Positions 10,480-22,167 of a stretch of 64,000 nucleotides of DNA are shown piece by piece. Numbering within the stretch: position 1 is the stretch's first letter; each line of letters starts with the position of its first letter. The translations under genes and the position numbers were made by a program. The stretch is from positions 705,438 to 769,437 of the forward strand of contig NW_003314347.1 of assembly GCF_000143415.4 (NCBI RefSeq), read 5' to 3'. The DNA comes from Selaginella moellendorffii (taxonomy: Eukaryota; Streptophyta; Lycopodiopsida; Selaginellales; Selaginellaceae). Below the pieces are notes generated by a model. It saw only the letters and a program-made list of their open reading frames with translations. It was not told the DNA's origin and did not search any database.

Positions 10480-12592
10480 TATATACATAAGGTATGACAC
10501 GTTAAACTGCCACGTTATCCTATATAACATGATGTCATTACAAATTTAACAAGGGGTTTACATGAAAAAGTACCGACACAAGTTTTATGTAAGCAAGAAT
10601 ATAATGGTAATTAATATTATATGAGAACTTTTCTTTTCCATTTACAATGTTATGTAAAGATGAAATTCATGACTGATTTGTAGAGCAATAGGACAATAAA
10701 TACCATCACCAAAGTGATTTATGGAGTAATTGGACAATAAGTACCATCACCAAAATTGAGGTATTGAATGAGAGATTTTCGTCTTGTCAAAACATCACAC
10801 ATTATAATGGAGTGCTTAATTAGTGCTTTTTGGTCATGGCCACCAACTTTTGTTCCTTTAGCAAACAAGATTAGTCATAAGCATATAATTACCTTCACCA
10901 AAGAAATAACCCCAATCATATAGCAATGGCAAACTTAACTTATAATATCCAAAATATGCTCAAAAATTTAATTTGCCCATTGGAAAAAATCATGCTCAAA
11001 AGCCATAAGTCTAAACCTTACTAATGTGTTAAAAAAATTGATGTAGAGTTAAAATTTATGCAATGCAAAAAATTGTATATTTGGACTTTGTTATGCATAT
11101 ATTGTAGGCAACAATGCATGCCTATGTGTAAAAGAAAAGTCGTCAAAATATTATTTAATGAGTCACACATGTATTACAACAATTTAAGCATATATGTGTT
11201 TTTTTTTCATATATTTGGCAGACTGCTATAATTTTTTGTTAAGCCACCCTAAGTATAGCTCCCCCCAAAAGCTATCATTACAAATTTCTTGCTATAAATA
11301 AGAGTTATTGCAATTTATAACATGAAAGCATGAAAACAATAAATCATTAATTACAATGTTTTCCATACTTTTCTATATTATATATTTTAATATTACCTTC
11401 TTTTATCCAGTAAAATAGCATTTATAATGCATGGCTTTAGTATTTACTATACAATAATGACTGTTAAACAAAATAACAGTTGCTTTATTTGGAATTGACC
11501 ATATTCAATAAATTCATGAAAACTACTATTTCATATCTCTTTACTATTTTATATATTTGTTAACACTAGCATGCATATAGGTTTAATGTTAAGCTGAAAT
11601 TTTCATTCAGAGGTTTTATACTATTTCTAATAAATAAATATTTATCCAATTTCAATATGATGATTTATTATTATATAAATAAATATTAATTCACACTGAA
11701 ATGATAAAAATATTTATTTTATAATAATTTAAATTATTTGTTGAATAAATTTATTATGATGATTTCTAGTAACATAAAGTTAAAAATTTGCATATCCATA
11801 CCACCAAAATAGGAAATGTTGCTAAATTTCAACTTTTTTTTAATACTTTGAAATATTTTACAAGATATTGAGATAATGTTTCACCAATAAAAGATTCTAT
11901 TACAGTTGCATCACATTTAACAAGTAGTATAGTATTTTTAAAATTTTCAAGACGTTCATATGTTAATTTAAATATTATTATTACTGCATTAATTTAGGAA
12001 CAATATAGTTACATGTGTTATAGTTATCTGTGGATAATCTATCTAAAGCATTTCCATTACTATTTTTAGAGCATAATGACAATATGTTTACCCATGTAAG
12101 AATTTGCATAAATGTTTTAGAATTTTTATATAATTTACTTAATAAAAATATTTTTTATACCTTGAATGCAGCAATATTTGGTTTTCTTAATAGTAGTGTT
12201 TATTATATTTAATTAAATTTATCAATTGGAAGTTTATAATTTATAAACTCAAAATTAATCTTATTACATAGATAGTAGAATAAACTAGAATATACTAGGA
12301 AGTATTTAGGAAATTTATAAATTATAAACATGTTTATAAACTATTAACCTACATAAATAACAACCGTTAGATAGTAGAATATTCTAAAATATTCAAACAT
12401 ATTTTAGATATATCTCAGTTTACAAAAAAGTCTCACACCAATTTAACTTGTAAGTTTAGCGATTCCTTGCCATTGCTCAGCAATCAAGGAAGGGATCCAG
12501 GAAAGCTTATAGAAAACTACACGCTCAGATATATAAATCGGTGTAATGTCCAATGGTGAGGAAATTGTGTAGCAAGCGTTTTATCGATTAAT
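10480..12592. other. AT-rich intergenic DNA, no gene seen
   Basis: About 2 kb of very AT-rich sequence with only short chance ORFs. The last 200 bases before 12,593 are the presumed promoter and leader of the LEA_2 gene. A palindrome-like TTTATAAATTATAAA run lies near 12,310. Confidence 0.7.
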
Positions 12593-13896
12593 ATGGCAAT
12601 GAATGACACGGGTAAGTGTGATGTTCTCGTAGTCTCGCAGGATTCAGCGAGAGCTGAGATAGTTGGAATGTGTGTCAAGTCTATAATGGACGAGCAAGTC
12701 GACATGGATGTGGATCTGGAAGTAGACAATCCAAATCCTGAAGCTCTACATCTGGTGGACATTGAGTTTCTGGTCGAAGATCTGGCTGTAAGCTCCGAAG
12801 ATCACCCGGTGATCGTCAAGCAGGTCCAGCACTCCTGCGCAATTCAGCCTCGAACTTCTGAAGTGATCAAGGTGCCACTCCAGTTTGCTTACAAGAACGT
12901 CAAGCCACCGGGAAACGGTGGACCTGGGAATCCCAGCAGGAGTGGAAGCGCAGGAAGGATTATTCCATTCACGATTCGAGCGAGGGTGAATTGTTTCGAG
13001 GTCATCCGTGGGATGTTTGCCATCACCATCTCCAAGCTAAAGCAGTTCCTCACCATTGTCGATGACAAGCTTGGCATTGGAAAGCTCCGCAACTTTGTTC
13101 CTCCCACAGGGATGCTCAATGGATCGCGCTTCGTGAGAATCACTCCGGACGAGGTCATGCTCAGCCTTGAAGCTCGAGTCAAGAATGGCAATCCTCTTCC
13201 AATCCAGGTATAGACGAGTTCTCTTATTTTTTCTCATGTAAACTTCTGGATTTCCAGCTTGTCTACACGAACGTTTCCATGGAGATGAACAACAAGCTCC
13301 TCGATGTGCAGAGGATCGACCACAACATGACGCTCTCGGCTCGATCGTCACGAAAGGTGACGATACCGTACACTTTCTCGCTCAAGGATCACGTGGGTGA
13401 GCACGGGGGGCTGGAACCAGGAACAGTGGTGCCGTACTCCGTCAAGCTCGAGTACTGGTTCAAGGAGAACTTCCACGGCATGTACAAGGTTTCGGCTGAA
13501 AAGACTGGTGAGCTCCCCGTGCCAGCCAGATCCACCGCCAAGATCCAAGCCGCCTCGTTCAACTTCGACGACCTGGGCCGACCCATCGCCAAAGTTTGCA
13601 TGAAGCTCGAAAACAGAAACACTTTCAGCATTAAGGTCACCAAGCTCAAGTGTGAGATCATCCGAAACTCGGATGGGATCTGTGCTGCGACAGCGGAGGA
13701 TGCATTCGTGGAGACGGATCGAGCGATGGAAGTCGAAGCTGGTGGGAATGGCAGCATCTGGATGGTAGCTTCGACCGGGACGAGCGAGGAGATGTTTGGA
13801 TCGGCGTTATGGGACGTTTTCGCTGGAGACTATAGTCGCTTCACTGTGCTGGCCACAGTGGAGAGCGAGACAAAGTTTGGAAAGATGGTATCTTAA
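12593..13896 (+). CDS. Tandem LEA_2 (WHy-domain) desiccation-related protein
   Basis: Two exons, 12593-13207 and 13258-13896, joined by a 50-nt GT-AG intron, giving a protein of about 417 residues. Two WHy/LEA_2-like units can be seen. The first contains VDMDVDLEVDNPNPEALHL and later VPLQFAYKN. The second contains LSLEARVKNGNPLPIQ, then LVYTNVSMEMNNKLLDVQR and VTIPYTFSLKDHV. The NPNP or NGNPLPI element after a beta strand, then a polar turn and a second strand, is the family mark. LEA_2 proteins are folded, mildly hydrophobic proteins linked to water-stress tolerance; no enzymatic role is known. No signal peptide is seen, so cytosolic location is likely. A decayed copy lies at 18,800-19,340. 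Family assignment rests on motif recognition. Confidence 0.7.
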
Positions 13897-14375
13897 GATC
13901 AAACATAACGAAGGAAAATTAAAGAAAGAGGTGTATGCTTCTTAAAGTTTAAAAGATCCGCACGTACTCGGCGGTGGAGGCCCTCGCCGAGTGCGGCAGC
14001 CTCCTCGCAAATTATCCACGAGTCCCAAAGGAGGCGCCAAAAAAACTCGACCCAGGTTGGATCCCAGGAAGAAGAAGCTTACCAGGATCCATCTACGACA
14101 AGCAAACGCCTCCCGAGCTCAACCGCCGAAGGGCTCCCACACCGTTTATTGGCGGCTTGACCACGACATTTCTAGTACATGTCTCACTTTGGACATTTCA
14201 GGAACTTCAAGTCAGTCCCACCTCTCGTATCCTTGAAACTTGGGAGTCTCAAAACTGACAGTGTGGAATAACAAAGACGGGCGGCGTAATCGTGATGAAT
14301 GCCAGCGACCAAATGACAGAGGCCCAGAAAATCTTGTGAAGGAGTTACTGGAATCCTACTTCGCGCAGACGCAGG
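13897..14375. other. 3' flank of LEA_2 gene; unrecognised sequence
   Basis: After the stop codon, 13,960-14,375 is GC-balanced with short ORFs in overlapping frames (13974-14258 and 13991-14236). Neither resembles a known family, and there is no match I can see to the JmjC parent gene here. It may be a further captured fragment of unknown origin. Confidence 0.35.
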
Positions 14376-14600
14376 TTAGCTTTGCTCCGATTGACTGGGT
14401 TGTCCACGGCTGTTTCTCACGACAAACTGCTCTTCGCAGCGGTTAAGACTTGCATAGACGCAGCCGAGGCTGATGGCGTCAGGGCTCCTTTCTGGCGGCA
14501 AACACTTGAAGATGTTGACCGAGCATGCCTCCTCTTCGTTCGGTTTTGTTTTGCCCAGAGAATTGCAGGAAAGGATCCAAATGGAGAAGAACTTGGCACA
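14376..14600 (+). pseudogene. JmjC gene fragment, forward piece
   Basis: This segment is a near copy of 28,010-28,310 in the intact JmjC gene. It starts in the APMDWLVHG-coding part and runs through RAPFWRQTLEDVDR and the following intron-exon boundary. About 45 bases coding for QAAVELYQKFRRK are missing, which shifts the frame. The intron remnant is retained, so the copy was made from genomic DNA. Confidence 0.85.
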
Positions 14601-14629
14601 TACTGGTTTAACGCCAGCCGACTCAGAAG

Positions 14630-15720
14630 CGCTTGGAGCGCTTCTTGTGGTCTTCCGCGGCATAACAGTCCGGGCGTTTGAAACTTCGACAAAACTTACA
14701 GTCTTGTTCGGGTAAAAAGCTGGAGCCTCTGGCAAAACTGAGTAGAAAATTACCATGTCATCGTCACCAGTAGCCACAGCAACAACAGGTAGTTGCAAAG
14801 AAAAGAAAGAAAATCTCTCTTTTTCTCTTTTTAGACAGGAATCATACATGACAATCAAACATTGCAACTAAGCCTCACTATTAGAGCCACTCTGGCAGAC
14901 ATGCCTTGACTTCAAGTGACTTTCGGGCATTCCAGGCGCTCACGGCATCTTTAGTTGACCACTTTGACACTCGTCGCCCCACAAATTTGTGCTAACGCTT
15001 AAATAGAGAAGAACTTACCTGGTTCATAAACAAATCTGGCAGGTGTCTCTTCTATGGTGTCCTCCAGCATAGTTGCAGAACTTCTCGCAACACTGTACCA
15101 AACTTTTTCCACTCCAAAATGCACATAATTTATGGAGTAGAAAAAGTGATCCTCGACATGCTGCAATGCAAACTCAATACTTTCACACAACAAAACGGAT
15201 AGAAGAAGCTCACTCACCCAGCAAAACGAGGACAGGCTCATGCCGATGTAAACCCACGGGACAACTACTCCTGACGCCTTCGAAACAAAGAATTGATCCG
15301 CGGGCTGTTGCGAAGTTATTAAGGTTCCAGCCTGACTTCTCGTAAGCACCACTTTCTACAGGTCCTGGTTTGGCCATAGGAAATCCAGTCCCAACCTTTG
15401 CTGTATCCAAATCCACTATAAATTACCTGTTCATCCGAGTTTAGCAGCTCCAGAAAGTAAAAAAGAAAAGAGAGAGACACTACCTTGACTTGCTCCGTCG
15501 GACACTCATTTCGCTCTAGCTCGAGGCTGGATGTGAAAAAAAAAAGGCATTCTAAAACCTCACGAGTGAAAAAACTTTAGAAAGTTACCATGCCATCGTC
15601 GTCGGGAGGGCTCTCTTAGATGCAAAACCCTCCCTTCCACGCGCTCTGCTTCATCACCTCCGCAAATAGCACAGGCTCACTCTCATCGTGCTTCCTTTTG
15701 CTGTCGGGTAAGGTTGAGTA
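14630..15720 (-). pseudogene. JmjC gene fragments, inverted and scrambled
   Basis: On the minus strand this stretch carries three pieces of the JmjC gene found at 26,342-29,614. Bases 15,720-15,590 match 26,435-26,690, with an in-frame stop after KGGFCI. Bases 15,520-14,990 match 27,290-27,810, including the HVEDHF(F/L)YSINY catalytic region and two introns. Bases 14,800-14,690 match 26,660-26,840, out of order. Together with the forward piece at 14,376 the locus is an inverted, shuffled copy that cannot encode the enzyme. Retained introns argue against a processed pseudogene. Confidence 0.85.
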
Positions 15721-17386
15721 AAGACTGCCTGTATATCTCACATAGCTCCCTTTTTGCCAACCCCCTCCAAAAGCACATACCTCGCAAGAATGTGTTTTTT
15801 GAGAATGCTAAGAATATTCTTGTGTAATAAATTAAAATAAAAAATATCTGGTATAAATTATATAATAATTATATATAGCTATATTATTATAATTATATAT
15901 TATTATAACTATATCTTAATCCATACAAAATTCACACATATATAAGTATTAGGTTACTTTCTTCTTCATGCATTCTACCTTTGATATAATAGTTAGCTTC
16001 TCTTAACATGCATGTTATAATACTCTGGATGCTTCTTCATAAACTCAACTACAACCTTCATGTGGGGTATCTTTTAAGAGATTTCATTATGATAACACAC
16101 TAAAACCATTGCATAATACCAAGATCACAATGTAATCTAAAAGCATTTCAACCAAGCCTTTGTGCCAGTGAAGAAGTCAAGGATATAACCACTTTCACCC
16201 AAAGGCATCACACAACCATGTTTTTAGCTTTTGCAAAAAAGGTTGTTTATAGAAAACATTAAAGATATATTTTTTAGTTGTAATATATGCTTTTAGTGCT
16301 TGTTGAGTAGCACCCTTTATCCTCTTCCTTTCCAGCTATGTCTTCCCTTAGATGGGCTTTGTTGATGGTTGCAAGTTATTTCTCTTTGAATTAATTTTGT
16401 ACATGCATTTATTGTTCCCCTTTTAACACTATAGTAATGCTAAATTTAGCCACTAAGGCCACTTATAGTTTGTAACCCCTATATTTTATCATCCCTATAT
16501 ATGTAGATAAGTGAGGTAAAGTAAAAGGTGATAAAAATGTTATATACAAGGCATTAGTTAGATTTTCTGCATTATTGTATTATTTGTCTTATCCCATTGC
16601 AATCCTCTTTAATCTTGGCTTTATTTGTAATGCGGTTCCTAATACCAAGATTAGCACTCAAAATGAAGTTAGAGCTAAATAAAGTCTATTGCAATTTCAA
16701 TATATTAGTGGCCTCATATAAGAATATAAATACTTCATCAGCTAGTATGGTATAGGCTTTAAACCTAAACTAAAGATAAACACATCTAATAGGGAAGTAG
16801 ATAATTGTTGCGAATGTAACTTTGGGTATCCAAAGATATTTGTCAGCTAGTCCTTATAGACACTCTCTTCTTACTGCCATGATGCCAAGAGATTAGTATT
16901 GCTAGTTCCTTTTATTAGCCTCTTTTGTCCAAGTATTAGTAAATTGGATTTAGCATTTGTACTTGGCCAGATGAGCATGAAGAAAGAATTTCTAAATGTC
17001 TATTTAACCAAACATACTTGGCCCACTTTGTTAGTTTTATTTTGCTATGTCTTGCACTAGCTTGGTAAAAACCTTCACGTATTAAGTCTAGGCCCTCAAT
17101 ATCATTATATGATAGCTTACCGTATTTACCAAACACTCTTGCTATCATGCTCTATATGTTGGTTCCATTCTAGATCCATATGTTATTTATAGTAAGTGTC
17201 TAGATCTACCCAAGGGGCATATCTACAGAATGTAGAGAGTGTCTTGAACCATATGGTGTTGTTTTCTGCTTCTAGATTTGTGATCTAGCATCATTCTATA
17301 TTTAGTAAGTTTCACACTTGTCTTAAAGATTAAATCTCGGTACTAAAGGAGGCTTCAGGTGAAAGCCCAAAGCATGTGTTCCTCAC
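15721..17386. other. AT-rich DNA, probable decayed LTR region
   Basis: No gene is seen. Because a primer-binding-site-like motif and gag-like coding follow at 17,541, some of this stretch may be the 5' LTR of the Gypsy relic, but I cannot fix its outer boundary or find a matching 3' LTR. Confidence 0.4.
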
Positions 17387-17409
17387 GGGGGGGGGGGGGG
17401 GGGGGGGGG
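17387..17409 (+). repeat. Poly-G tract (G23)
   Basis: Twenty-three consecutive G residues followed by TGGG, in the AT-rich leader of the Gypsy relic. Such a run can form G-quadruplexes on the plus strand and is prone to sequencing-length errors. Confidence 0.9.
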
Positions 17410-17540
17410 TGGGTGACACTATTTAGCATGCAAATGCTAGATATGGGGAGTTGATACTCATGGGATTGTAAGTGTATTGGACCCTAGTTTCGTAGTGTAA
17501 CGAGCTTGGAGTCCAACTCCAAATTTAGGTGTGTTACATT

Positions 17541-18500
17541 TGGTATCAAAAGAATTATCTCAGTGATTCTTATTCAACTTTTGTCAGATTTTCTAACTCA
17601 AGTTGCATATATAGACAACTTGTATATGATTAATTGGATTGTACCATTTGGTAAGAACATTGTATATATATTCAATTACTAATAGAGGTATATATGTAGC
17701 TAACAGGATGGTGAAAAGGAACCGTGCTGAATATGTTGAAACTTTTAGATGGGCAAATCAAGAGGATGCTAAAGATGTTGCGGATAAGGCTAAGGCTAAG
17801 TTAGAAGAGGAAGAGCCAGATTTTATGGCATTATAGCATACAGCTCAAGAAGTTGAGATCAAGAATTTGCAAAAGGAAATTCGCAAATTGAAGAAGGAGA
17901 ATAAGAAGAAGAAGAAAGAAGCTAAGGCAGCTAAACTAGTTAAACCTAGGCAACTAGACTCTTCTTTAAGTTCTGAGGACAATGAATTTTTGCAATTGCC
18001 CCTAGTTGCACGAGTTTCAAAGTTTAAGCCTTGGAAACCACCCAATTTTAGAGGCATGCGGGACTATTAAGTTTTAGAAAATTAGGTTTACAATATGTAG
18101 TGGTAGACATAGATAATTATACGAAAGTTATGTGTACACAATACTTTCTCACCAATCATGCTAAAACTTGGTGGCACCAGGTATATGCTGAAAAAGGGCA
18201 GACTAAAAGTTGGACCAAGATGTGGTCTCACATCTATAAGGAATACTTGCTGGACGATCTTGGTATACAAAGCTGCAGCAGTTAAAGCAGTGAGGGGACT
18301 TTATACATTACATTAATGTGTTTGCTCAGAAATACATTATGATTGCAAATATGAGTGATGAAAATGCTTAAAGTTATTTCTTAAAAGGTTTAAGTTCACT
18401 TTCTCGCAATGAGATTTTGAAGTTTAAATTGAAGATATCCCTAGACTATAAAGAGGTAGCACAACAAGTTACCTTCAGTCACTCACTCATGGAACAATAT
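17541..18500 (+). mobile_element. Relic of a Ty3/Gypsy-type LTR retrotransposon (leader and gag)
   Basis: TGGTATCA at 17541-17548, just after a TTACA that could end an LTR, resembles the initiator-tRNA-Met primer binding site. Downstream, broken frames encode a gag-like protein: a Lys/Glu-rich coiled coil (17,830-17,950), KFKPWKPPNFRG, and at 18,100-18,260 a block with TKVMCTQYFL, AKTWWHQVYAE and WTKMWSHIYKEYL, matching the retrotransposon gag core. Stops interrupt it (for example after DFMAL and after GMRDY). No protease, reverse transcriptase or 3' LTR is seen, so it is a dead fragment. Confidence 0.6.
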
Positions 18501-18599
18501 CAATAGCCGTATGCAACTTAAATAATTAGTGTAAATACTAATTATCAAATATTAAATTAATATAGTCACTTTGAAGGATTTGGAAAGTAATTCCTAAAA

Positions 18600-18790
18600 G
18601 AAAGTTAAAGGAAAAGACTGTCCTCTTGTGGTTCTCCATGATGACTATGAAACATGAAGAAAGAGCTGGTGTGGTAGAGCTTCGATCTCTTTCCAGTTTC
18701 ACTTCCTCTTGGCAGGCTTCAAGAGCCATATTTCAAGGTGAGACACAATTGCACTGCCTATATGATACTACTAAGCCAAATTCTCACATT
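18600..18790 (+). pseudogene. JmjC gene fragment (FYRN region)
   Basis: Collapsed copy of 28,730-29,110. The stretches for KDCPLVVL, for KASIF with the following intron, for the intron acceptor TTGGCAG before GFKSR, and for EPYFK with its intron all survive in order, with large deletions between them. It lies directly next to the LEA_2 pseudogene. Confidence 0.8.
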
Positions 18791-18799
18791 TATGATTGA

Positions 18800-19340
18800 A
18801 ACAGTGGAGCAGGGAATCAAGATTATTCCATTCACGTTCGAGGCCATCAGTGGAATGTTTGCCATCTCCCAGCTAAAGCAGTTCCTCACCATTGTTGATG
18901 ACAAGCTTGGCATTGGAAAGCTCCACAGTCCACAGGGATGGATGTAAACTGCTGACACTTCCATGGAGATGAACAACAAGCTCCTCGATGTGCAGAGGAC
19001 ATCAAGCTCTTGGCTCGATATGAAAGGGGACAATACCGTACACTTTTTCAATCAAGGATCCGAGCACAACCGGGAAGCTCGTTCCAAGGCATATACAAGG
19101 TTTACAAGATCCAAGCTGCCTAGGTCAACTTCGTCGGTCAACACATTGCCAAAGTTTGCATCAAGCTCGACAATGAAACTCTTTCAGCCAAGGTCGGATG
19201 GGATCTGTGCCATGACAACAGAGGGTGGATCGAGTGATGGAAGTCGAAGCTGGATGGCATGGTAGCATCATCAATCGGGATGAGCGAGACTGTAGTCGCT
19301 TAACTGTGGCACCAGATGGTGATTTGAAACTACCTATCAA
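18800..19340 (+). pseudogene. LEA_2 pseudogene
   Basis: Decayed copy of the gene at 12,593-13,896. Matching blocks encode IIPFTF, MFAISQLKQFLTIVDDKLG, SMEMNNKLLDVQR and later SDGICAMTT, separated by deletions and frame changes. A remnant of the parent intron (ATGTAAACT) remains between the domains, so it derives from DNA rather than mRNA. Confidence 0.85.
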
Positions 19341-19408
19341 AAAGACGTAAAAAGCGTGCTACTTTTAAATAGGAATAATAAGACTGAAATAAATCAAAAT
19401 AAAGACAT

Positions 19409-22167
19409 TCACGCCAAATTGTTCAGAAGCTTACGCAGCCTCTCGATCTTGGCATTTGAGTTTTCCAACCTTTGGTCATACTCAACACGCTCAACCCTCG
19501 GGTTTAGTTTTTGGCGTTTAGTTCCTTTCTCATTTTCTTCTTCTTCCTCCTCATCTTCTTCGTCCACATCATCTACCCTTTCATCGCTGCTACTCACCTC
19601 GTTATGATCTTCATTGCCTGAAAAGAAGTGAATTTTAGCATTGATCACTTTCTTCAACCCGTTTCTACCAACATCGTCCCATGTCTTCGCTCTCTCAACC
19701 AATTCTTCAGCAAAATCTTCAGCATCTTCAGCATCTTCAGCATCTTCTTCATCCTCAAAAAGATAAGAATCACCACTTCTCACATGCTTTACTATACTTT
19801 CTACCATTTCCTCATTGCCCAGCCAAATTGCAACTTCAGCCAGCTCCTGGTAGTGACCAAACTTTACAAATGCTTTTGACAAGAGTTCCGAGAAGAGCTG
19901 TGTCATCTTTTCATCCTTCTTCAAGCCAAACAGCCCCGCTGCTTCTTTCATTCTCACCACTGTCTCTAGTAGACCTAGACCACTACGACAATACATCGAT
20001 GTCCTCACAACTTCATGGAACTTCTCGTCGAAAGTCAATAGCAGCACAAGCGCAGCAGCACAAGCGCATCATCACTCTTAATTTCACTTAGCCCACCATA
20101 GATCTCTTCGAGGTCAACATCCCTGATGAATCTCTTGCTTGCCAAGGCCATTGCAACATCATGACACCCTTCAGACTCAAGCGCCAGAACAATGTCCGCA
20201 ACACTTCCCAGAAATCTTCTCCTTCCTTCCTGCTGGAGCTCAGCCAGCTTTTCCTTTTTTTTCTCTGGTGAAGTTGGACAGTAACTAGACAAATATCCTC
20301 CATGCCTCTCGGGCTTCTCTGCCTCTCTCTCCCACCTGGCCTCATTGACTGTCAGTGTCTTCTCCCAAAACTCTTCGATGCGAGGAAGGCTCTGCTCTCC
20401 CCATTTTTTGACTATTTGGACCAAGCACTTAGCAAGTGTGGGTGCCATACCCAAAATCTTCCATGCCTCATCTTCACGTCCACACGTGACGAACAAGCGC
20501 AGCAAACGTGTCAAGAACCTGTCGTCCTTGCAGACTTTCTCCGCCAAGAGCTTCTGTGCAAAGACTACAGCAGCCTCCTGCAAGCCACTCTCACTCAGAT
20601 GCTCAGCAAAGCTTACAATCTCCTCAGGCACCTTATCTTCTTTCTGCAACAGCCCCTCAATCACCACGCTGTAGCATTCATCCCATCCATACTTTTGTAC
20701 CGCGGCAACCATAGTCTGCGCTGCTGTTTCCATGAGCTTCATCCCCCACTTCTTCATGACCAAGAAGGTTGCGTCTCGAAAGTCGTACTTGATGCAAAAC
20801 TGTAACAGAATCTCAAAAGGCTTCTTCCAATCAGAATCAGATTTCTGACTTGCCAAGGCAGACAAGTATTGCTCTAAGTACCCACTCGTCCGTCCAGGCT
20901 CGCTTTTGTGCTGCTCCTCGAGCCACTTCACTACACTTTCGATGGACTGTGTGTCGCACAGCGCCACGATTTTGCAATCCTTGGGCCACACGACCAGAGC
21001 AGCAGTGTGATAGAACGAGTTTATATCACCGCCATCGTTGCCATTGTACGACTCAATCTCTTTCTTGTCTGGTTCGCCGCTGCCAAAAGGATCATCCTCG
21101 TCGCTGTCGTCCCTCACAACCTGATTTTCTATAGACAAGCTGCCACTTTTGAGGTGCTCGGGTTTTTTATCGTCTATCGTTGTCCAGTCCTCCACATGGT
21201 ATTCAGCCTCGAATGAGTCAGAAACATTGTTCGAGATGGTTTCCTTCACAAGCATGCAGAGATGAACTTCCAGAAAGCCAGTGCAGCTCAGCACAAGTGC
21301 CGCCACAACGCTGTCGTGTCCCTTGAGCCCCGCAAAGCTCAAGCTGTTTTTCGAGTACTTGTGACCCAGCGGAATCGCGAGGATTGGTGACGAGGTGCCT
21401 TTCACTTCCTCGGCCCATTCCTTCAGCTGGCTTTGAACGCTCCCGAGAGCTGACAAGTAGTGTGGAACCTTGCGAGGATCCACATCCACAAACTTTGCGT
21501 TGCTCCGTACCAGGCTAAACACTAGGCAGAGCCTTGTTCCACTTGTCACTTCAGCCAGCTTGTGCATGCAGTCGCAGAAAAAAGCCGTCTGAAAGTACCC
21601 CGTCCTCGAAGCAGCGCCAGAGAAATCAAAAGTGACACTCTTCTTCCTCCCGTGACGAATCGTCAGATTGCCACCCTCGTGCCCGGACTGCGTTGGAAGC
21701 TGCAAGATCATCGTCGCAAACATGCCAACTTCCTTCTCTGTATCCCTGTGAGACTTGAAGTGGCCACCTTGCTCATACAGTAGCAGCTTATACAGTCTCA
21801 CGTCCAAGCCAAGCGCAGCTGCATCGATCCCCAGCACCTCCATCGCGGGAACAGCCATGTCGAGTACCACCTTTGAAAAAAAGTCTGGGGTTTGGGGGCA
21901 ACTCACCTTGGATGCCTCCACTTGCCATGCGCGGCGGACGTCGGTGTCGAGCAAAGTTTCCTCGCCCTTTCCATAGGGTGCTTGCTGCGACACGGCCTTG
22001 AGCTTGAGAAAGCCATCGTTGGAGAGAGGGAGGGCGAGATCTCCAGCGCCCTCCACTCGCAAGGAGGCGGGCATGGCGAATTTGCTTGCATCAACCTCGC
22101 CTCCCGTGGCATACTTTCGGCGGGGAACGGTCGACCACAGTACCTTGAGAAGCGCTTGGTGGTCCAT
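19409..22167 (-). CDS. 2OG-Fe(II) dioxygenase (prolyl-4-hydroxylase-like), frameshifted
   Basis: Intronless minus-strand gene. The first 710 codons (22167-20035) hold a prolyl-4-hydroxylase-type 2-oxoglutarate/Fe(II) oxygenase domain near residues 100-220. YKLLLYEQGGHFKSHRDTEK supplies the HxD iron ligands, and CMHKLAEVTSGTRLCLVFSL supplies the distal His and the 2OG-binding Arg. A long helical region follows. The frame closes at 20,035, but the next frame continues for about 210 codons to 19,409 with a helical part, an acidic run (EDEEDAEDAEDAED and DDVDEEDEEEEEEN) and a basic KRQK that could be a nuclear signal. The switch falls exactly on a 14-bp tandem duplication, so the original protein was probably about 915 residues. 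It is either a recent frameshift allele or an assembly error. Substrate unknown. Confidence 0.75.
20040..20067. repeat. 14-bp tandem duplication that shifts the reading frame
   Basis: AGCAGCACAAGCGC occurs twice in direct succession (20040-20053 and 20054-20067). With one copy the dioxygenase frame would run through without a stop; with two the upstream frame ends nine bases beyond the duplication. Confidence 0.9.

Noticed and set aside
14376-15720. A second working JmjC gene
   Set aside because: Pieces are in the wrong order and orientation, with stops and deletions.
18800-19340. Processed (retrocopied) LEA_2 pseudogene
   Set aside because: A remnant of the intron remains between the two domains.
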